Below, piece by piece: positions 10,900 to 21,665 of a DNA stretch of 64,000 bases (the first letter of the stretch is position 1; each line of letters starts with the position of its first letter). Under the pieces are notes generated by a model. The model ran no database searches. It was not told the origin of the DNA and saw only the letters and a program-made list of their open reading frames with translations. Position numbers and translations under genes: made by a program. The DNA lies in assembly GCA_014607495.2 (NCBI GenBank), contig CP053155.1, positions 8,184,001-8,248,000 of the forward strand, in the 5' to 3' direction. Source of the DNA: Carposina sasakii (Eukaryota > Arthropoda > Insecta > Lepidoptera > Carposinidae).

Positions 10900-11493
10900 A
10901 AATTGAATGATGCCAAGTTTTACGGACGTGATAATATTAAAATGATTAAGCCCTAAATACAATAGTTTTTATTTTTATTATAAGTGTACAAGTACTTGGT
11001 AACTATGTAAGTAGTATGCTATCAAAGTTAGATAGCATTTAAAAAATCTGTAAGAACATATTTTTTTCATGCCATAAAATCTAGTTTACGACTTGTTGAA
11101 CAAAGCTTATAATTCCAAACTGTTATTAATTAAAATAGAGACACTAAAAATTTAATGAAATGAAATTCAGAAAAAAATATTAATAAAAGTCATTAAACTG
11201 CAAACACGATTTTGACTCCGGCAACGAGCAACACGTTCCACAATTGAACGATTTAACAAAAAGGCGTCATAATTTGGTACACAATCCAAACGTTTTCGGA
11301 AACGTGATTTTTATTACCTACGTAGGTGTGATTTTAGGGTTATTCTCAATTCTCGTCATTTTAATTTAATTTCTATTAAAATTCTTTGATTAATTTCGAT
11401 AAAGTCTTGGATTCATATTTTCTAAAATACCTGTAAATGCCAATCATTCTAGCGCGACAATCGATCGTCCATTCAACCCTGTTATGTTATACA

Positions 11494-11869
11494 TACAGAG
11501 CGTTTTTTCGGTGCCACCCTTAACGAAGGGTACGTACTCTATACATCAAATAAAGTAAGTTTATGCCAATAAAAAATACTCGGAAACGATGAAAATGTTT
11601 TGAAAAAATTTTCTAGTTACTTGATCGGGTGAAATTTATAGTGTCCAGTGCTTACGCTAGTTTTATCATAGACTTAATTATTTTTCGTGAAAAAACCTTG
11701 TTACGCGCGTCTATGTGCATTAAAAACGCAGTCTATTTACTCAACTTTGGACCCTAATATCTTAGGAACCAGACACCTCCCAGGAATGCTTCCATGGAGA
11801 AAAATGATCGTGATGATGAGGAGATGCTGAAGATTTCGGGAACGTTGACGACCAAAAATCACCCTGTAT
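11494..11869. mobile_element. TACAGGGTG-family element, copy 1
   Basis: Starts ACAGAGCGTTTTTTCGGTGCC, includes AACGAAGGGTACGTACTCTA and GGACCCTAATATCTTAGGAA, and ends GACGACCAAAAATCACCCTGTA. Three further copies lie at 34727, 54558 (reverse) and 61508 (reverse). Ends are short imperfect inverted repeats (TACAG.GTG.TTTTTGGT). No coding capacity. Confidence 0.7.
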
Positions 11870-12552
11870 AAATTCTTTATCCTAAATGACTGATGATAAA
11901 ACCCACAGCCTAAACCGCTGTTCTTACAAACCTGAAACTTGAAAATTGCGAATAACCCCTTTATTTCACCTTGAAAATTTTGCCTTGTTTACCAAACATG
12001 CTGAAGCTTTCGCTCATTTCGGAAGTTGCTTGTTAATTTGCCACCGTCCATTTTAATGAATTGATCCTTTTAGTTAAAATTCTATACCTAAACTAAAAAT
12101 GTTCTCATTTAGGATGAGACTACGCGTCGTAACTTTCATAGGTAGTCTAAAATTTGAATTTAAATTGACGACTGATTTAAAAAAAAACGTTTATCTCAAA
12201 TATTTTTTAGTAAATGTGTGCCTACTCTCAGTCAGAATGCCTATTGTTTTATATGAAATGTTAGAATATTGTATTAATTGTATTATTTGTAGAAATTAGG
12301 TCGCAGAATCATTACAAATACCTTTAAGCACACAATACAGGTTTTATTATTTAATTGAATTATTTCTTGTTTAAATGTTTGGGACTTAAACTTCCATTAT
12401 TAAAACGCGGACCTAGTAACCTTATTTTATTTAATGTAGGTTGGTTTCAACACAAAGGGTGGGTATTAAACTGATTCGCGCATTGGTTCGTTCATTTGTG
12501 ACAGACTTTCTTCTGCTATAAAATTAATAATAAATATTTTAACACTTTACAA
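11870..12552. other. Gene-free stretch with a Helitron-type 5' fragment
   Basis: 11875-11955 (TCCTAAATGACTGATG, CAGCCTAAACCGCTG, CCTGAAACTTG) matches the repeat fragment at 50463-50580. The rest is AT-rich without recognisable genes. Confidence 0.4.
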
Positions 12553-12705
12553 TATATTAACTTAACGGATTATATTAATGGAGAAGTGTTTTTATAAATT
12601 TATCTCGAAGAATCGAACCCACGACCTCTGCATTCCGCGTATCAGTGCTCTAACAACCCGGGTGAGGATTTTTTCCATTTCTTTATTAATAATTTTATAA
12701 CATTA
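12553..12705 (-). repeat. tRNA-derived SINE fragment
   Basis: The minus strand reads GTTGTTAGAGCACTG (A-box region), GCAGAGGTCGTGGGTTCGATTC (B box) and then TAAATTTATAAAAACACTTCTCCATT, shared with the repeats at 33.5 and 35.9 kb. The TTTATTAATAATTTTATAA block lies on the opposite side from those copies, so this copy is rearranged. Confidence 0.6.
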
Positions 12706-13073
12706 ACCTAGTTCCATGAAACATCCATGACTCAGAAACAAACATCGATCGATCATATCAACTTAATAGGGAATATGCGTCTGACACGAAAACAGATTTT
12801 TTTATATTTTATTCGAAAGATATTACAAATACAAACCGAAAAGTTCAAAAATAACATCAATCGGTTAGTAAATACCAAAGTTACAGGAGTTTAAAAGTTT
12901 GAAAAAGTAACGAAAAAAATTAACAACATAAAAGGAGTCAAAACATACAATTTTACCCATATTTTGAATTATCTAATTGATTCAATAAATACTTTATTAA
13001 TATCTGCACCTATTAATAAACAATTTTTATTGACAACAATACACAAAATATTAAATATTACTTTTATAAAAAA

Positions 13074-13308
13074 AAAACAAACTATGTACATAATAAAAAA
13101 AAAACTAAAAAAAAAAAAACAAGCACTTACTCGTAGATGTCCGGTGGTCTAGAATTCTACATGTTACATCATTAGAAAATATGTTATTTTCTTCAAACCT
13201 AGTATTCATCCCAAAATAATATTATAGAATTCTAGACCACCGGACATCTGAGTGCTTGTTTTTTCTTTTCAGATTTTTTATTATGTACATAGTTTGGTTC
13301 TTTTTTAA
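13074..13308. mobile_element. Foldback element with about 85-bp arms
   Basis: The left arm (AACTATGTACATAATAAAA ... ACAAGCACT ... AGATGTCCGGTGGTCTAGAA) is mirrored by the right arm (TCTAGACCACCGGACATCT ... AGTGCTTGTTTT ... TTATTATGTACATAGTTTGG) across a loop of about 70 bp. Arms are nearly perfect apart from A-run length and a 4-bp ACTC/CTCG difference. No ORF. Confidence 0.75.
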
Positions 13309-13516
13309 GCAGTCGGGTTTTTGTATTTTTTCAATTATACCTAGCTACTAATAGGTACGCTTCAAGAAACATACTCAACATGCTCGACAGCAAGAAGTTT
13401 TCGTCTTGCTGCTGTCTATAAACTTATATGTGAGAATGGTTGTTATGCAACTTTAAATCGATATAGATCCTAAACGATTAGTCCAATCGAAAAATGTTGA
13501 GAAAAATCTAAAAATA

Positions 13517-13747
13517 TGTTACGGCGCTCGTTAGCGCCATCTAGTGGTCAAGAGGAGGCATTACACACGAACGTGAAGACAGCTGCAGCGCGCCGGCGCA
13601 AACTTCACACATACGTTTTTTTTTTTATAATTTGTCAATTCGATTCGTTGAACTCTGTACTACCAATCAATATACGTTTTAAATTCAAAATTTAATAAAA
13701 TCATTTATTGAAGAGTTCCTACCTCTTTAGCTAATCAGGCTAAAACA
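13517..13747 (+). repeat. 5' LTR of the complete BEL/Pao element
   Basis: 231 bp, TG...CA ends. Contains GCGCTCGTTAGCGCC near the left end (a small palindrome) and an AATAAA poly(A) signal in TTTAATAAAATC. Confidence 0.92.
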
Positions 13748-13748
13748 T

Positions 13749-13764
13749 TGGTCCATTCGAGCCG
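13749..13764 (+). promoter_or_regulatory. Primer-binding site, probably tRNA-Tyr type
   Basis: TGGTCCATTCGAGCCG begins one base after the LTR. From memory, the 3' end of insect tRNA-Tyr (..CCGGCTCGAAGGACCA) is complementary except for one extra A. The second BEL element uses a similar site (21474), supporting the assignment. Confidence 0.5.
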
Positions 13765-14066
13765 ATTATACGAAGATTCGGCGAAAATACGAGCAAAATT
13801 CGAAAATCAACCGAAGTCGACGAAGGGTCCAGCTCGAGGAAGAAGGCAGAAGGCGCATATTCGAAACGGTCAGGTCATCCTTCCTTGTTCCTTCCCATCT
13901 TCCAACCTCGATTGCGTTAATACAGTGCCGTGTGTGTTAAATTTCAGTAAAATCTACGTGATACGAAACCTCCAGCTTGTCGAGGGTACTTCAACCAGTG
14001 GTTTTCGTGGGCTTCTGAAGGTTTCCTAACGACTGTAAGTACTCTTTTCTTCTCTTAAGTGCTAAA

Positions 14067-17000
14067 ATGAGTGAGGAAGATTTTAAATTAGCCGCAGACA
14101 ACTCGCAAAGGTCAAGGTCAAAGTCGCCAATGCCTGGTGTTTCGAAAATGTCTGATTTTAGTGAGCTCAAAAGGCAACGCGGTAATATTAAAAGTAGATT
14201 AACTTTATTCGAAAAATACGTTTTTAACATAGATAAAACTAAATTAGATGCTATGATAAAAGTTCAGTTACAATTACGAATTCAAACCGTAACGGACTTT
14301 TATAAAGATTTTAATTGCATTCAAAGTAAACTCGAGGAAAATGTCGAATCATCCGAATTACTTGCTCATTTAGACTATAGGGAACAGTTTGAATGCCAGT
14401 TCTATAATGCAGTGGCTGCCGCGAAGTGCATATTAAACCAAATAGAAAAAGGTGAGCCTAATCCTCAATCTCCTTGTCATACTGAAAAGCTTGTGTCGAT
14501 TAAATTACCGGATATTAAGTTACCTGCCTTTGACGGATCATACGATCAGTGGCTTGAGTTTAAAAATTCATACGTTACAATGATTCATAGTCGTTCAGAT
14601 TTAGATCCAGTTCAAAAATTTCATTATTTAAAATCGTCACTTAGCGGTTCTGCATTGCAGGTAATCAGTTCATTAGAGTTTACAGCCCTAAACTATGTTC
14701 ACGCGTGGGAGTTATTAGAAAATAGATTTCAGAATAACCGTTTATTGTTGCAAAATCACGTGAGGTCTTTGTTCTCCATTGCGTCAGTAAATAAGGAATC
14801 TCCTACTCAAATCAGGAAGCTAATAGATTCCGTATTACGTAACCTTCGCGCACTTAAATCGTTAAATGAACCTACCGACACCTGGGATACCTTAATTATT
14901 TATCTCGTAGTGTCCAAGCTCGATCCATCAACAGAACGTGATTGGGAAAATCATAAAGGTAGCCTTCTTTCTGATGTACGTGGAGATACAAATACCTTAA
15001 AATTAGAACATTTATTTACATTTTTACGAAACAAAGCGGACATGTTGGATATGATTAGATCGAATATTAATAAAAATTCAATACATTCAAAACAGCAAAG
15101 TTCTGATTCGAAGCTTACAAATGAGTATAAAAGATCTAATAGTAATCAACAAACATATAGCTATGTATCCGCTTCGAGTAGTAAAAACATAGCGAATAAA
15201 CAACACAATAAAGGCTATAATCGTGTTTGCCCATTGTGCAATGGGAATCATTCACTTTACTCGTGTTCAAATTTTCTTAACTTGTCGGTTATAGATAGAC
15301 TAAAACTCGTTAAAGATAAAAATCTTTGTCTTAATTGTATACGTTCAAGCGGCCATAATCCTAATGATTGTGTTTTCGGGTCATGTAAACTGTGCAATAA
15401 GAAGCATAATACGTTACTTCACCTAGATTCGACTGCACATAACATCGGTTCATCTCCATTGTCGTCAGGCCAATTATCTGCTTTGCACTGCAGTAGCAAA
15501 TCAGCTGATTGTGATGTGTTGACGTTCACAACAAATGCAAAGACGTCGCAACCGGTTCTGTTATCTACAGCGCTAGTCGAAGTCGCCGGCGGCGGCGAAG
15601 ACAATAGGTACCATTTGGCCCGTGCACTATTAGATAACGGCAGTCAAAATTGTTTTATTAGCGAAAATTTATGTAAACGTCTAAACGTACCTAAGATACA
15701 GTCCACTATACGTATTAGTGGTGTAGGACAATCGATATCGCATTCTTCCTACACTTGCAAAATTAATATGCGTTCTAAAGTATACGATTTTAACACCGAG
15801 TTGAAGTGCTTAGTTCTGCCAAGGATCTGTTCGAACCTACCTTCGATAAACGTAGATCGCGCGGCTATACGTATACCTAACCATGTTCAACTCGCTGACC
15901 CTACGTTCCACGTCTCGTCTGAAATAGATTTATTGATAGGCGCTGACGTTTTTTGGGACTTATTAAACGAAAATAAGATACGTCTAGGAACCGGCCCATA
16001 CCTACAGGACTCGAAGGTAGGTTGGATCATTTCCGGTTGCATTAATTCGAAATATACGTTTAAAAACATTGAAGTTCAATGTAACCTTGTTCAGGTTGAT
16101 TCGTTACTGCGAAAGTTTTGGGAAATAGAAGAAATTTCTAATTTACCTCGTGCACTTTCTACTGAAGAGCGTTATTGTGAAACGTTATACTCGGAAACTA
16201 CTAAACGCCTTGAAAATGGTAGGTTTTCGGTTAGAATACCTTTAAAAGAATCAGCTGATTCTTTGGGGGAGTCTTACCATACAGCTAGGAGTCGGTTTTT
16301 ATCACTAGAGCGAAGGTTGGATCGTTCGCCTAATTATAAAGATTTATATTCGAGTTTTATGCGGGAATATGAAGATTTAGGTCATATGACCTTGATTTCA
16401 AATAATATAAGCGACATAGATAAGCCTCACTATTTCTTGCCACATCATGGGGTTTATCGCGAAGATAGTGTCACAACTAAGTTGCGGGTGGTATTTAATG
16501 CGAGTGAACCAACCTCTTCTAATAAATCGTTAAATGATATTCAATTCACTGGTCCCCCTTTGCAGAACGACATATTTTCTACATTATTACGGTTTCGTCA
16601 ATATCGGTTTGTAGCCTGTGCAGACATTGAGAAAATGTATAGGCAAATTTTAATACAAAAAGACCAGAGGAATTTACAGCTCGTTTTATGGAGGGAGAAT
16701 TGTGAAAAACCTCTTAATATCTATCGTTTAAATACAGTTACCTATGGCACGGCGTCTGCGCCATACCTAAGTATGCGGTGCTTAAAACAGCTGGCTAATG
16801 AATGTGACGATGACGTCATCGCTCGCGTAATAAACGATGATTTTTACGTAGATGATTTGATTACCGGCGACGACCAACTTAATAGGTTACTTGACATATG
16901 CAACAAAACATCTAAAACGTTACAGAGTGGTTGCTTGCCCTTACGAAAGTGGATCTTTAATTATGACGTCACTCCTGAGAGCGTAAAAGATTTAGGTATC

Positions 17001-19436
17001 GGTGATCAGTGTCAGTCCAAAACGTTAGGTCTAGGTTGGTCTAATCGTTGTGATGAGTTACATTTTACGACTAAATTAGATAATACTGAATCTAAAATAA
17101 CTAAACGTTTAATGATATCAGTTATATCACAGATTTATGATCCGCTAGGTCTCATAGGTCCCGCAATTGTTGCATCAAAAATATTGTTGCAAAAGTTGTG
17201 GCTCAGTAAGCTAGACTGGGACGACGAAGTTCCCACCGATATAGCATCAATGTGGTGTCACTTCATGTCTACGTTTCAGTATTTACCTAACATAAGAATT
17301 CCCCGTCACGTCATAGGTATACATACAAACTATAGAGAATTACATATTTTCTCTGATGCGTCGCAAAACGCATACGGTGCGTGCGCCTATATTCGTTCCT
17401 ATAATAGCGTTGATGAGTCACAAGTTACTACGAGATTATTGTGTGCCAAAAGTAAAGTAGCTCCAATAAAATCTATAAGTATACCTAGACTTGAATTATG
17501 CGGAGCCCTCCTAGGTGCAAAATTATATAATAAAATTAAAAAATCCCTACGATTACAATTTAATAAAATATATTTCTGGACGGATTCGACCATTGTCAAA
17601 GGCTGGTTAGGTATGTCACCACATTTATTAAAAACGTTTGTGCAAAATAGGGTGACACAAATAAATGAGCTAACCGGTGATACCGTTTGGAGACACGTTC
17701 GAAGTAAGGAGAACCCGGCAGACCTATTATCACGAGGAGTTAATCTTGATTCGTTAAATAATACCAACACTCTGTGGTGGAATGGTCCGAGTTTTCTTCT
17801 CGAAAAGTCTTCAAATTGGTTATGCAATGAAAACGCAGCACCTATTTTAACTGATCTTCCGGAGATAAAACAATCAAATATCACAATTAATTTAATAGCT
17901 ACAATAAATAATTTAATTGAATTCGATAGATATTCTTCATTCAATCGTTTGCAGCGAGCGGGTGCCTATTTATTGCGCTTTATTCATAACGCACGGGCAG
18001 CTACGCGCTCCATACCTCGCAAAACCGGTCCCTTATCTTCTAATGAAGTAAATGACTCGGTACGATTATTGACACGCTTAGTACAGCTGCATGCGTTTAG
18101 TGAGGAATATCATTGTTTAAAAAATAATTTATTCATTAAGATTAAAAAAGATAAGCGATTTAATAAAATAGCGGGTTTAAATATTTTTCTCGATGAACAT
18201 AATCTTATTCGTGTTGGTGGCAGGTTAGGTAACTCGTCATTTGATTATGATAAAAAGCATCCATTGTTGTTACCTGGTAAACATTACTTTACTCGTCTAT
18301 TGTGTGAATACGAACATAAACGTTTACTCCATGCTGGACCTCAACATCTAGTAGCTACCATGCGTGAAAGGTGGTGGGTGTTAGGGGCTAGAAACCTGGC
18401 CAGACAGGTGATACATAGATGCATCGTTTGTTCACGGATGAAAGGGAAGACTTTGGCGCCAATTATGGGTAATTTACCGACTGAAAGATTACAACCAGGC
18501 TTTCCTTTTATTCGATGCGGTGTCGACTATGCTGGGCCAGTGCTCGTTTTGAATCGCAAAGGCAGAGGTTCAAGGTTGTTTAAAGGTTACATATGCTTAT
18601 TCGTTTGTTTTACTACGCGTGCCGTACATTTAGAATTGGTCAGTAGTTTGTCGACACAGGACTATCTACTGGCTCTTAAACGTTTTATATCACGTCGCGG
18701 CAAGCCCTGTCAAATATTTTCCGATAACGGCAAAAACTTCGTAGGCGCTGAAAGAGAATTATCAGACATTTTTAGGAACACTCAGGTAATTGTTGACTTT
18801 GCCACTGATAATAATATTTCATTTAAGTTCATTCCTCCTTATTCTCCTCATTTTGGTGGCTTATGGGAAGCAGGAGTAAAGTCGTGTAAACACCATTTAA
18901 GACGTATTGTAGGAGATGCGAAATTAACATTCGAGGAGTTTAGCACGGTATTAACGCAAATCGAGGCCGTCCTAAATTCCCGACCTATGTCCCCTCTGTC
19001 TGCAGATCCCAATGATTTTTCACCTCTCACACCAGCCCATTTCCTCATTGGCCGACCGCTCACCGCACCTGCCAGCGCCGACCTCACCGACACGTCATCC
19101 GGGCGTCTGGAGCGCTATCAGCGACTAGAACAACTTCGTCAACACTTCTGGGCGAGATGGTCTAAAGAGTACGTGTCCGAACTGCAGCATAGGACAAAGT
19201 GGAGGGACAACAAGGAAGATATTGCTTTCAACAGTCTTGTCTTGATAAAGGAAGACAACCAACCGCCATTCAGGTGGAGAATGGGTCGAGTTACACGTGT
19301 ATTCCCTGGCAAAGACGGCGTGGCTCGAGTAGCAGAAATTCGTACTGCCGCAGGTGTTATACTAAGGGCGTTTTCTAAAATTTGCCCTCTTCCTGTGGAC
19401 GTCCAGCAGAACAAACATGATGAAGCTACTGCATGA
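14067..19436 (+). CDS. BEL/Pao gag-pol polyprotein, 1789 aa
   Basis: Single frame from ATG 14067 to TGA 19436. Order of domains: DUF1759-type Gag region from about residue 145 (LPDIKLPAFDGSYDQW); zinc knuckles from Cys388 (CPLCNGNHSLYSC) and onwards (CKLCNKKH); aspartic protease, DUF1758 type, with LLDNGSQ at residue 521-527 (Asp523); reverse transcriptase with YVDD at 927-930; RNase H with SDASQNAYGA (Asp1097); HHCC zinc-binding integrase head at about 1421-1455; integrase catalytic Asp1487, Asp1553, Glu1601, giving D-D-47-E; and a C-terminal DUF5641 region. All key catalytic residues are present and there are no stops or frame slips. Length is normal for fused gag-pol of this group. It would act in the cytoplasm (virus-like particles, cDNA synthesis) and nucleus (integration). 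Confidence 0.95.
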   Translation: MSEEDFKLAADNSQRSRSKSPMPGVSKMSDFSELKRQRGNIKSRLTLFEKYVFNIDKTKLDAMIKVQLQLRIQTVTDFYKDFNCIQSKLEENVESSELLAHLDYREQFECQFYNAVAAAKCILNQIEKGEPNPQSPCHTEKLVSIKLPDIKLPAFDGSYDQWLEFKNSYVTMIHSRSDLDPVQKFHYLKSSLSGSALQVISSLEFTALNYVHAWELLENRFQNNRLLLQNHVRSLFSIASVNKESPTQIRKLIDSVLRNLRALKSLNEPTDTWDTLIIYLVVSKLDPSTERDWENHKGSLLSDVRGDTNTLKLEHLFTFLRNKADMLDMIRSNINKNSIHSKQQSSDSKLTNEYKRSNSNQQTYSYVSASSSKNIANKQHNKGYNRVCPLCNGNHSLYSCSNFLNLSVIDRLKLVKDKNLCLNCIRSSGHNPNDCVFGSCKLCNKKHNTLLHLDSTAHNIGSSPLSSGQLSALHCSSKSADCDVLTFTTNAKTSQPVLLSTALVEVAGGGEDNRYHLARALLDNGSQNCFISENLCKRLNVPKIQSTIRISGVGQSISHSSYTCKINMRSKVYDFNTELKCLVLPRICSNLPSINVDRAAIRIPNHVQLADPTFHVSSEIDLLIGADVFWDLLNENKIRLGTGPYLQDSKVGWIISGCINSKYTFKNIEVQCNLVQVDSLLRKFWEIEEISNLPRALSTEERYCETLYSETTKRLENGRFSVRIPLKESADSLGESYHTARSRFLSLERRLDRSPNYKDLYSSFMREYEDLGHMTLISNNISDIDKPHYFLPHHGVYREDSVTTKLRVVFNASEPTSSNKSLNDIQFTGPPLQNDIFSTLLRFRQYRFVACADIEKMYRQILIQKDQRNLQLVLWRENCEKPLNIYRLNTVTYGTASAPYLSMRCLKQLANECDDDVIARVINDDFYVDDLITGDDQLNRLLDICNKTSKTLQSGCLPLRKWIFNYDVTPESVKDLGIGDQCQSKTLGLGWSNRCDELHFTTKLDNTESKITKRLMISVISQIYDPLGLIGPAIVASKILLQKLWLSKLDWDDEVPTDIASMWCHFMSTFQYLPNIRIPRHVIGIHTNYRELHIFSDASQNAYGACAYIRSYNSVDESQVTTRLLCAKSKVAPIKSISIPRLELCGALLGAKLYNKIKKSLRLQFNKIYFWTDSTIVKGWLGMSPHLLKTFVQNRVTQINELTGDTVWRHVRSKENPADLLSRGVNLDSLNNTNTLWWNGPSFLLEKSSNWLCNENAAPILTDLPEIKQSNITINLIATINNLIEFDRYSSFNRLQRAGAYLLRFIHNARAATRSIPRKTGPLSSNEVNDSVRLLTRLVQLHAFSEEYHCLKNNLFIKIKKDKRFNKIAGLNIFLDEHNLIRVGGRLGNSSFDYDKKHPLLLPGKHYFTRLLCEYEHKRLLHAGPQHLVATMRERWWVLGARNLARQVIHRCIVCSRMKGKTLAPIMGNLPTERLQPGFPFIRCGVDYAGPVLVLNRKGRGSRLFKGYICLFVCFTTRAVHLELVSSLSTQDYLLALKRFISRRGKPCQIFSDNGKNFVGAERELSDIFRNTQVIVDFATDNNISFKFIPPYSPHFGGLWEAGVKSCKHHLRRIVGDAKLTFEEFSTVLTQIEAVLNSRPMSPLSADPNDFSPLTPAHFLIGRPLTAPASADLTDTSSGRLERYQRLEQLRQHFWARWSKEYVSELQHRTKWRDNKEDIAFNSLVLIKEDNQPPFRWRMGRVTRVFPGKDGVARVAEIRTAAGVILRAFSKICPLPVDVQQNKHDEATA

Positions 19437-19468
19437 ACTTTGGAAGAGATCTTCCAAGGCGGCCGGCA

Positions 19469-19699
19469 TGTTACGGCGCTCGTTAGCGCCATCTAGTGGT
19501 CAAGAGGAGGCATTACACACGAACGTGAAGACAGCTGCAGCGCGCCGGCGCAAACTTCACACATACGTTTTTTTTTTTATAATTTGTCAATTCGATTCGT
19601 TGAACTCTGTACTACCAATCAATATACGTTTTAAATTCAAAATTTAATAAAATCATTTATTGAAGAGTTCCTACCTCTTTAGCTAATCAGGCTAAAACA
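19469..19699 (+). repeat. 3' LTR of the complete BEL/Pao element
   Basis: Reads identical to the 5' LTR over 231 bp. The gag-pol stop lies 32 bp upstream. The intervening GGAAGAGATC...GCGGCCGGCA is a weak polypurine tract. Confidence 0.92.
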
Positions 19700-19989
19700 A
19701 ATATTTTTTAAATACCTATTCAACGATACCCTACTCGATATTGTTTGTCGACTTAAATTTTTTTCATTTTCACAATATGGCGTCCAGTAGTCGCCATATT
19801 GAATTTTCACTAATGTCATGTATTTAGTGACACTCGCCGGACTAAGAGGAATCGATTGACATATGAATCATAAAAATCGGCCGAGGTGTTTGGTATGTGT
19901 AGTGCTTACATACATACATAGGCTGTTAAACAAAATACCACTCCTTTGCGTTGCGCAGTCGGGTAATAAGATTGCATTTTTCCCCATAC
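19700..19989. other. Short gene-free spacer
   Basis: Only a 10-bp hairpin (CAATATGGCG / CGCCATATTG, about 19775-19803) was noticed. Confidence 0.4.
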
Positions 19990-20283
19990 TGATTTGAAAC
20001 GGTTGTCTATTATGATGACGTCAAAGTCTTTGGCATATTAGTATGGAGCAAACGGAGCATTTCAAAATCATTTTGCCGGCTCGTATTTTTGAATTGCTGT
20101 AAATCCAAATCGGTTAAAGTTAGATATGCCATTCCAAGGGCAAACTTTATTCATTTTTTACGTAGAATATAAAAATGAAATAAAAAATCAAGCATATACC
20201 CTATTATGCCTACCAGGATTTCGAATCCAAGGACTTATGACGCAGCGGGCAGGGTGACTAGCCACTACGCCATTCGGTCGGCA
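19990..20283 (-). mobile_element. tRNA-derived SINE
   Basis: The minus strand starts GCCGACCGAATGGCGTAGTGG (acceptor and A box) with GGATTCGAAATCC (B box) about 50 bases on. A non-tRNA body follows (GGTATATGCTTG ... CGTAAAAAATGAATAAAG ... CGATTTGGATTTACAG) to about 19990. The pol III promoter boxes are well preserved. It is a different family from the CGGGTGAAG tRNA-like repeats. Confidence 0.65.
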
Positions 20284-20882
20284 ATAATACTACTCGTATT
20301 AGTTATTAAGTATCATTAAAACAGAAATAAAAACGAGGAGTAAAAAGTACTCTAATTACATAATTTAATCATTGTAGAGTAGAACGAAGTAATATTGTTA
20401 TTGTTTTGGCTTTAAACAAAGATATAAGTAGGTATACCTCTGTAGATATATGATGGAATTTGCTGGCTAACTTCCAGGACTTTAAATATAAAACTTCATA
20501 AAATACCTCCGATATAGAAGTATACCTATATAGGTACATTCCTCTTGAAAATCCCCAAGAAAAGCCTCCTAAATAAAGCAGACACTCTAACTTTTAAATG
20601 TCAATACAGAGTGTTCTTCGGAAACTTTTTCTTCAAATCCAGGTAATCTGACATAATATAGGTAGATATCCATTATTTATATTTTCATTTTGTCCCATCA
20701 TACAGCGCCATCCATAATATAGTTACGTTAGGTACTTTAATTTACAATAGGTAAGTAGTTCCAATATGTTTTTTTTTGTCGTTTTGAGCTTCCAGGTAGA
20801 ATAGAGTGAGTACAGGTATACCTACACATAAGTACGTAGTTTATATACATACATACAGATACGGTTGTTGTCCAATACTTTC

Positions 20883-21355
20883 ATCTATACTAATATTATA
20901 AAGAGGAAAACTTTGTTTGTTTGGTTGTAATGAATAGGCTCCGAAACTACTGGACCGATTTCAAAAATTCTTTCACCGTTAGAATCCTTATTGGACCTAG
21001 ATGAACATAGGCTATAAGAATTTCCCGATATTCCCACGGGAAGGCGACCAACGGGAATTTAATATTTTTTACGAAAACCGCTATACATATAAAGCTGAAA
21101 TCGGGCATATATGTTCATTGGGGATAACGAGGAAGGACTAAAAACGGATTTCCCGAAATTCCCACGGGAAGGGGATAAACGGGAATTCATAATTTTTACG
21201 AGAACCGCTATACATATGAAGCTGAAATCGGGCATATATGTTCATTGGGGACAACGAGGAAGGACTAAAAACGGATTTCCCGAACTTCCCACGGGAAGGG
21301 GACAAATGGGAATTCAAACGGATTTTCCAATATTCCCACGGGAAGCGGATAAACG
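20883..21355 (+). repeat. Helitron-like 5' end followed by a tandem array
   Basis: TCTATACTAATATTATAAAG opens a lepidopteran Helitron-like repeat. From about 21016 the sequence is tandem: CGGGCATATATGTTCATTGG, GAGGAAGGACTAAAAACGGA and TTCCCACGGGAAGG recur with a period near 127 bp (two long units, two short ones). Each unit holds the palindrome TTCCCACGGGAA. The array ends abruptly where the truncated BEL LTR begins. Confidence 0.65.
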
Positions 21356-21471
21356 GGATTTGTACAGCACACATGTATGTAGTCAGTCGAAATTAAACCA
21401 TCATTAGAACCACACGCATTTTCCTTGCAAATATCCAAAATATTCAAAATTCAACCTTAAGTCAGTGAACA
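21356..21471 (+). repeat. 5' LTR remnant, 116 bp
   Basis: Starts GGATTTGTACAGCAC, ends AAGTCAGTGAACA. Identical to 27591-27706. Confidence 0.85.
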
Positions 21472-21473
21472 TA

Positions 21474-21489
21474 TGGTCCAAACGAGCCG
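21474..21489 (+). promoter_or_regulatory. Primer-binding site of the second BEL/Pao element
   Basis: TGGTCCAAACGAGCCG, two bases after the LTR end. As in the first element it resembles the complement of the tRNA-Tyr 3' end, with the middle bases altered. Confidence 0.4.
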
Positions 21490-21665
21490 TGATCGTGCAT
21501 AGTCCAAGCAGCCGGCCGGCGAGCGTCGAATACAATGGGGCCCGCATTCCTCAACAGATAAGAAGTACTAAGACTGAGTGTTTTGTGCGATTTATACAAA
21601 GTTTTGAAGATTCAAGTTTTAAAACATTATTTATTACGATTTATTAACGAAGAATATCTTGAAAA

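Larger units (their letters stand above)
13517..19699 (+). mobile_element. Complete BEL/Pao LTR retrotransposon, 6183 bp
   Basis: Two 231-bp LTRs (TGTTACGG...AAAACA) read as identical base for base, including an 11-T run. AATA occurs directly before and after the element (13513-13516 and 19700-19703), a 4-bp target duplication in the usual BEL/Pao range. A primer-binding site follows the 5' LTR and one open frame fills the interior. No env-like gene is present. Identical LTRs and an intact frame mean a recent insertion, and the copy may still be able to move. Confidence 0.93.

Noticed and set aside
13748..14029. 93-codon frame before gag
   Set aside because: It begins at the primer-binding site of the BEL element and lies in its leader; the gag-pol ATG is at 14067.
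21356..21471. Complete 111-bp LTR (TGTACAGC...GTGAACA)
   Set aside because: Possible, but the 3' side continues as LTR-like non-coding sequence back to a TG preceded by a purine tract at 27060, and no target duplication supports the short version.
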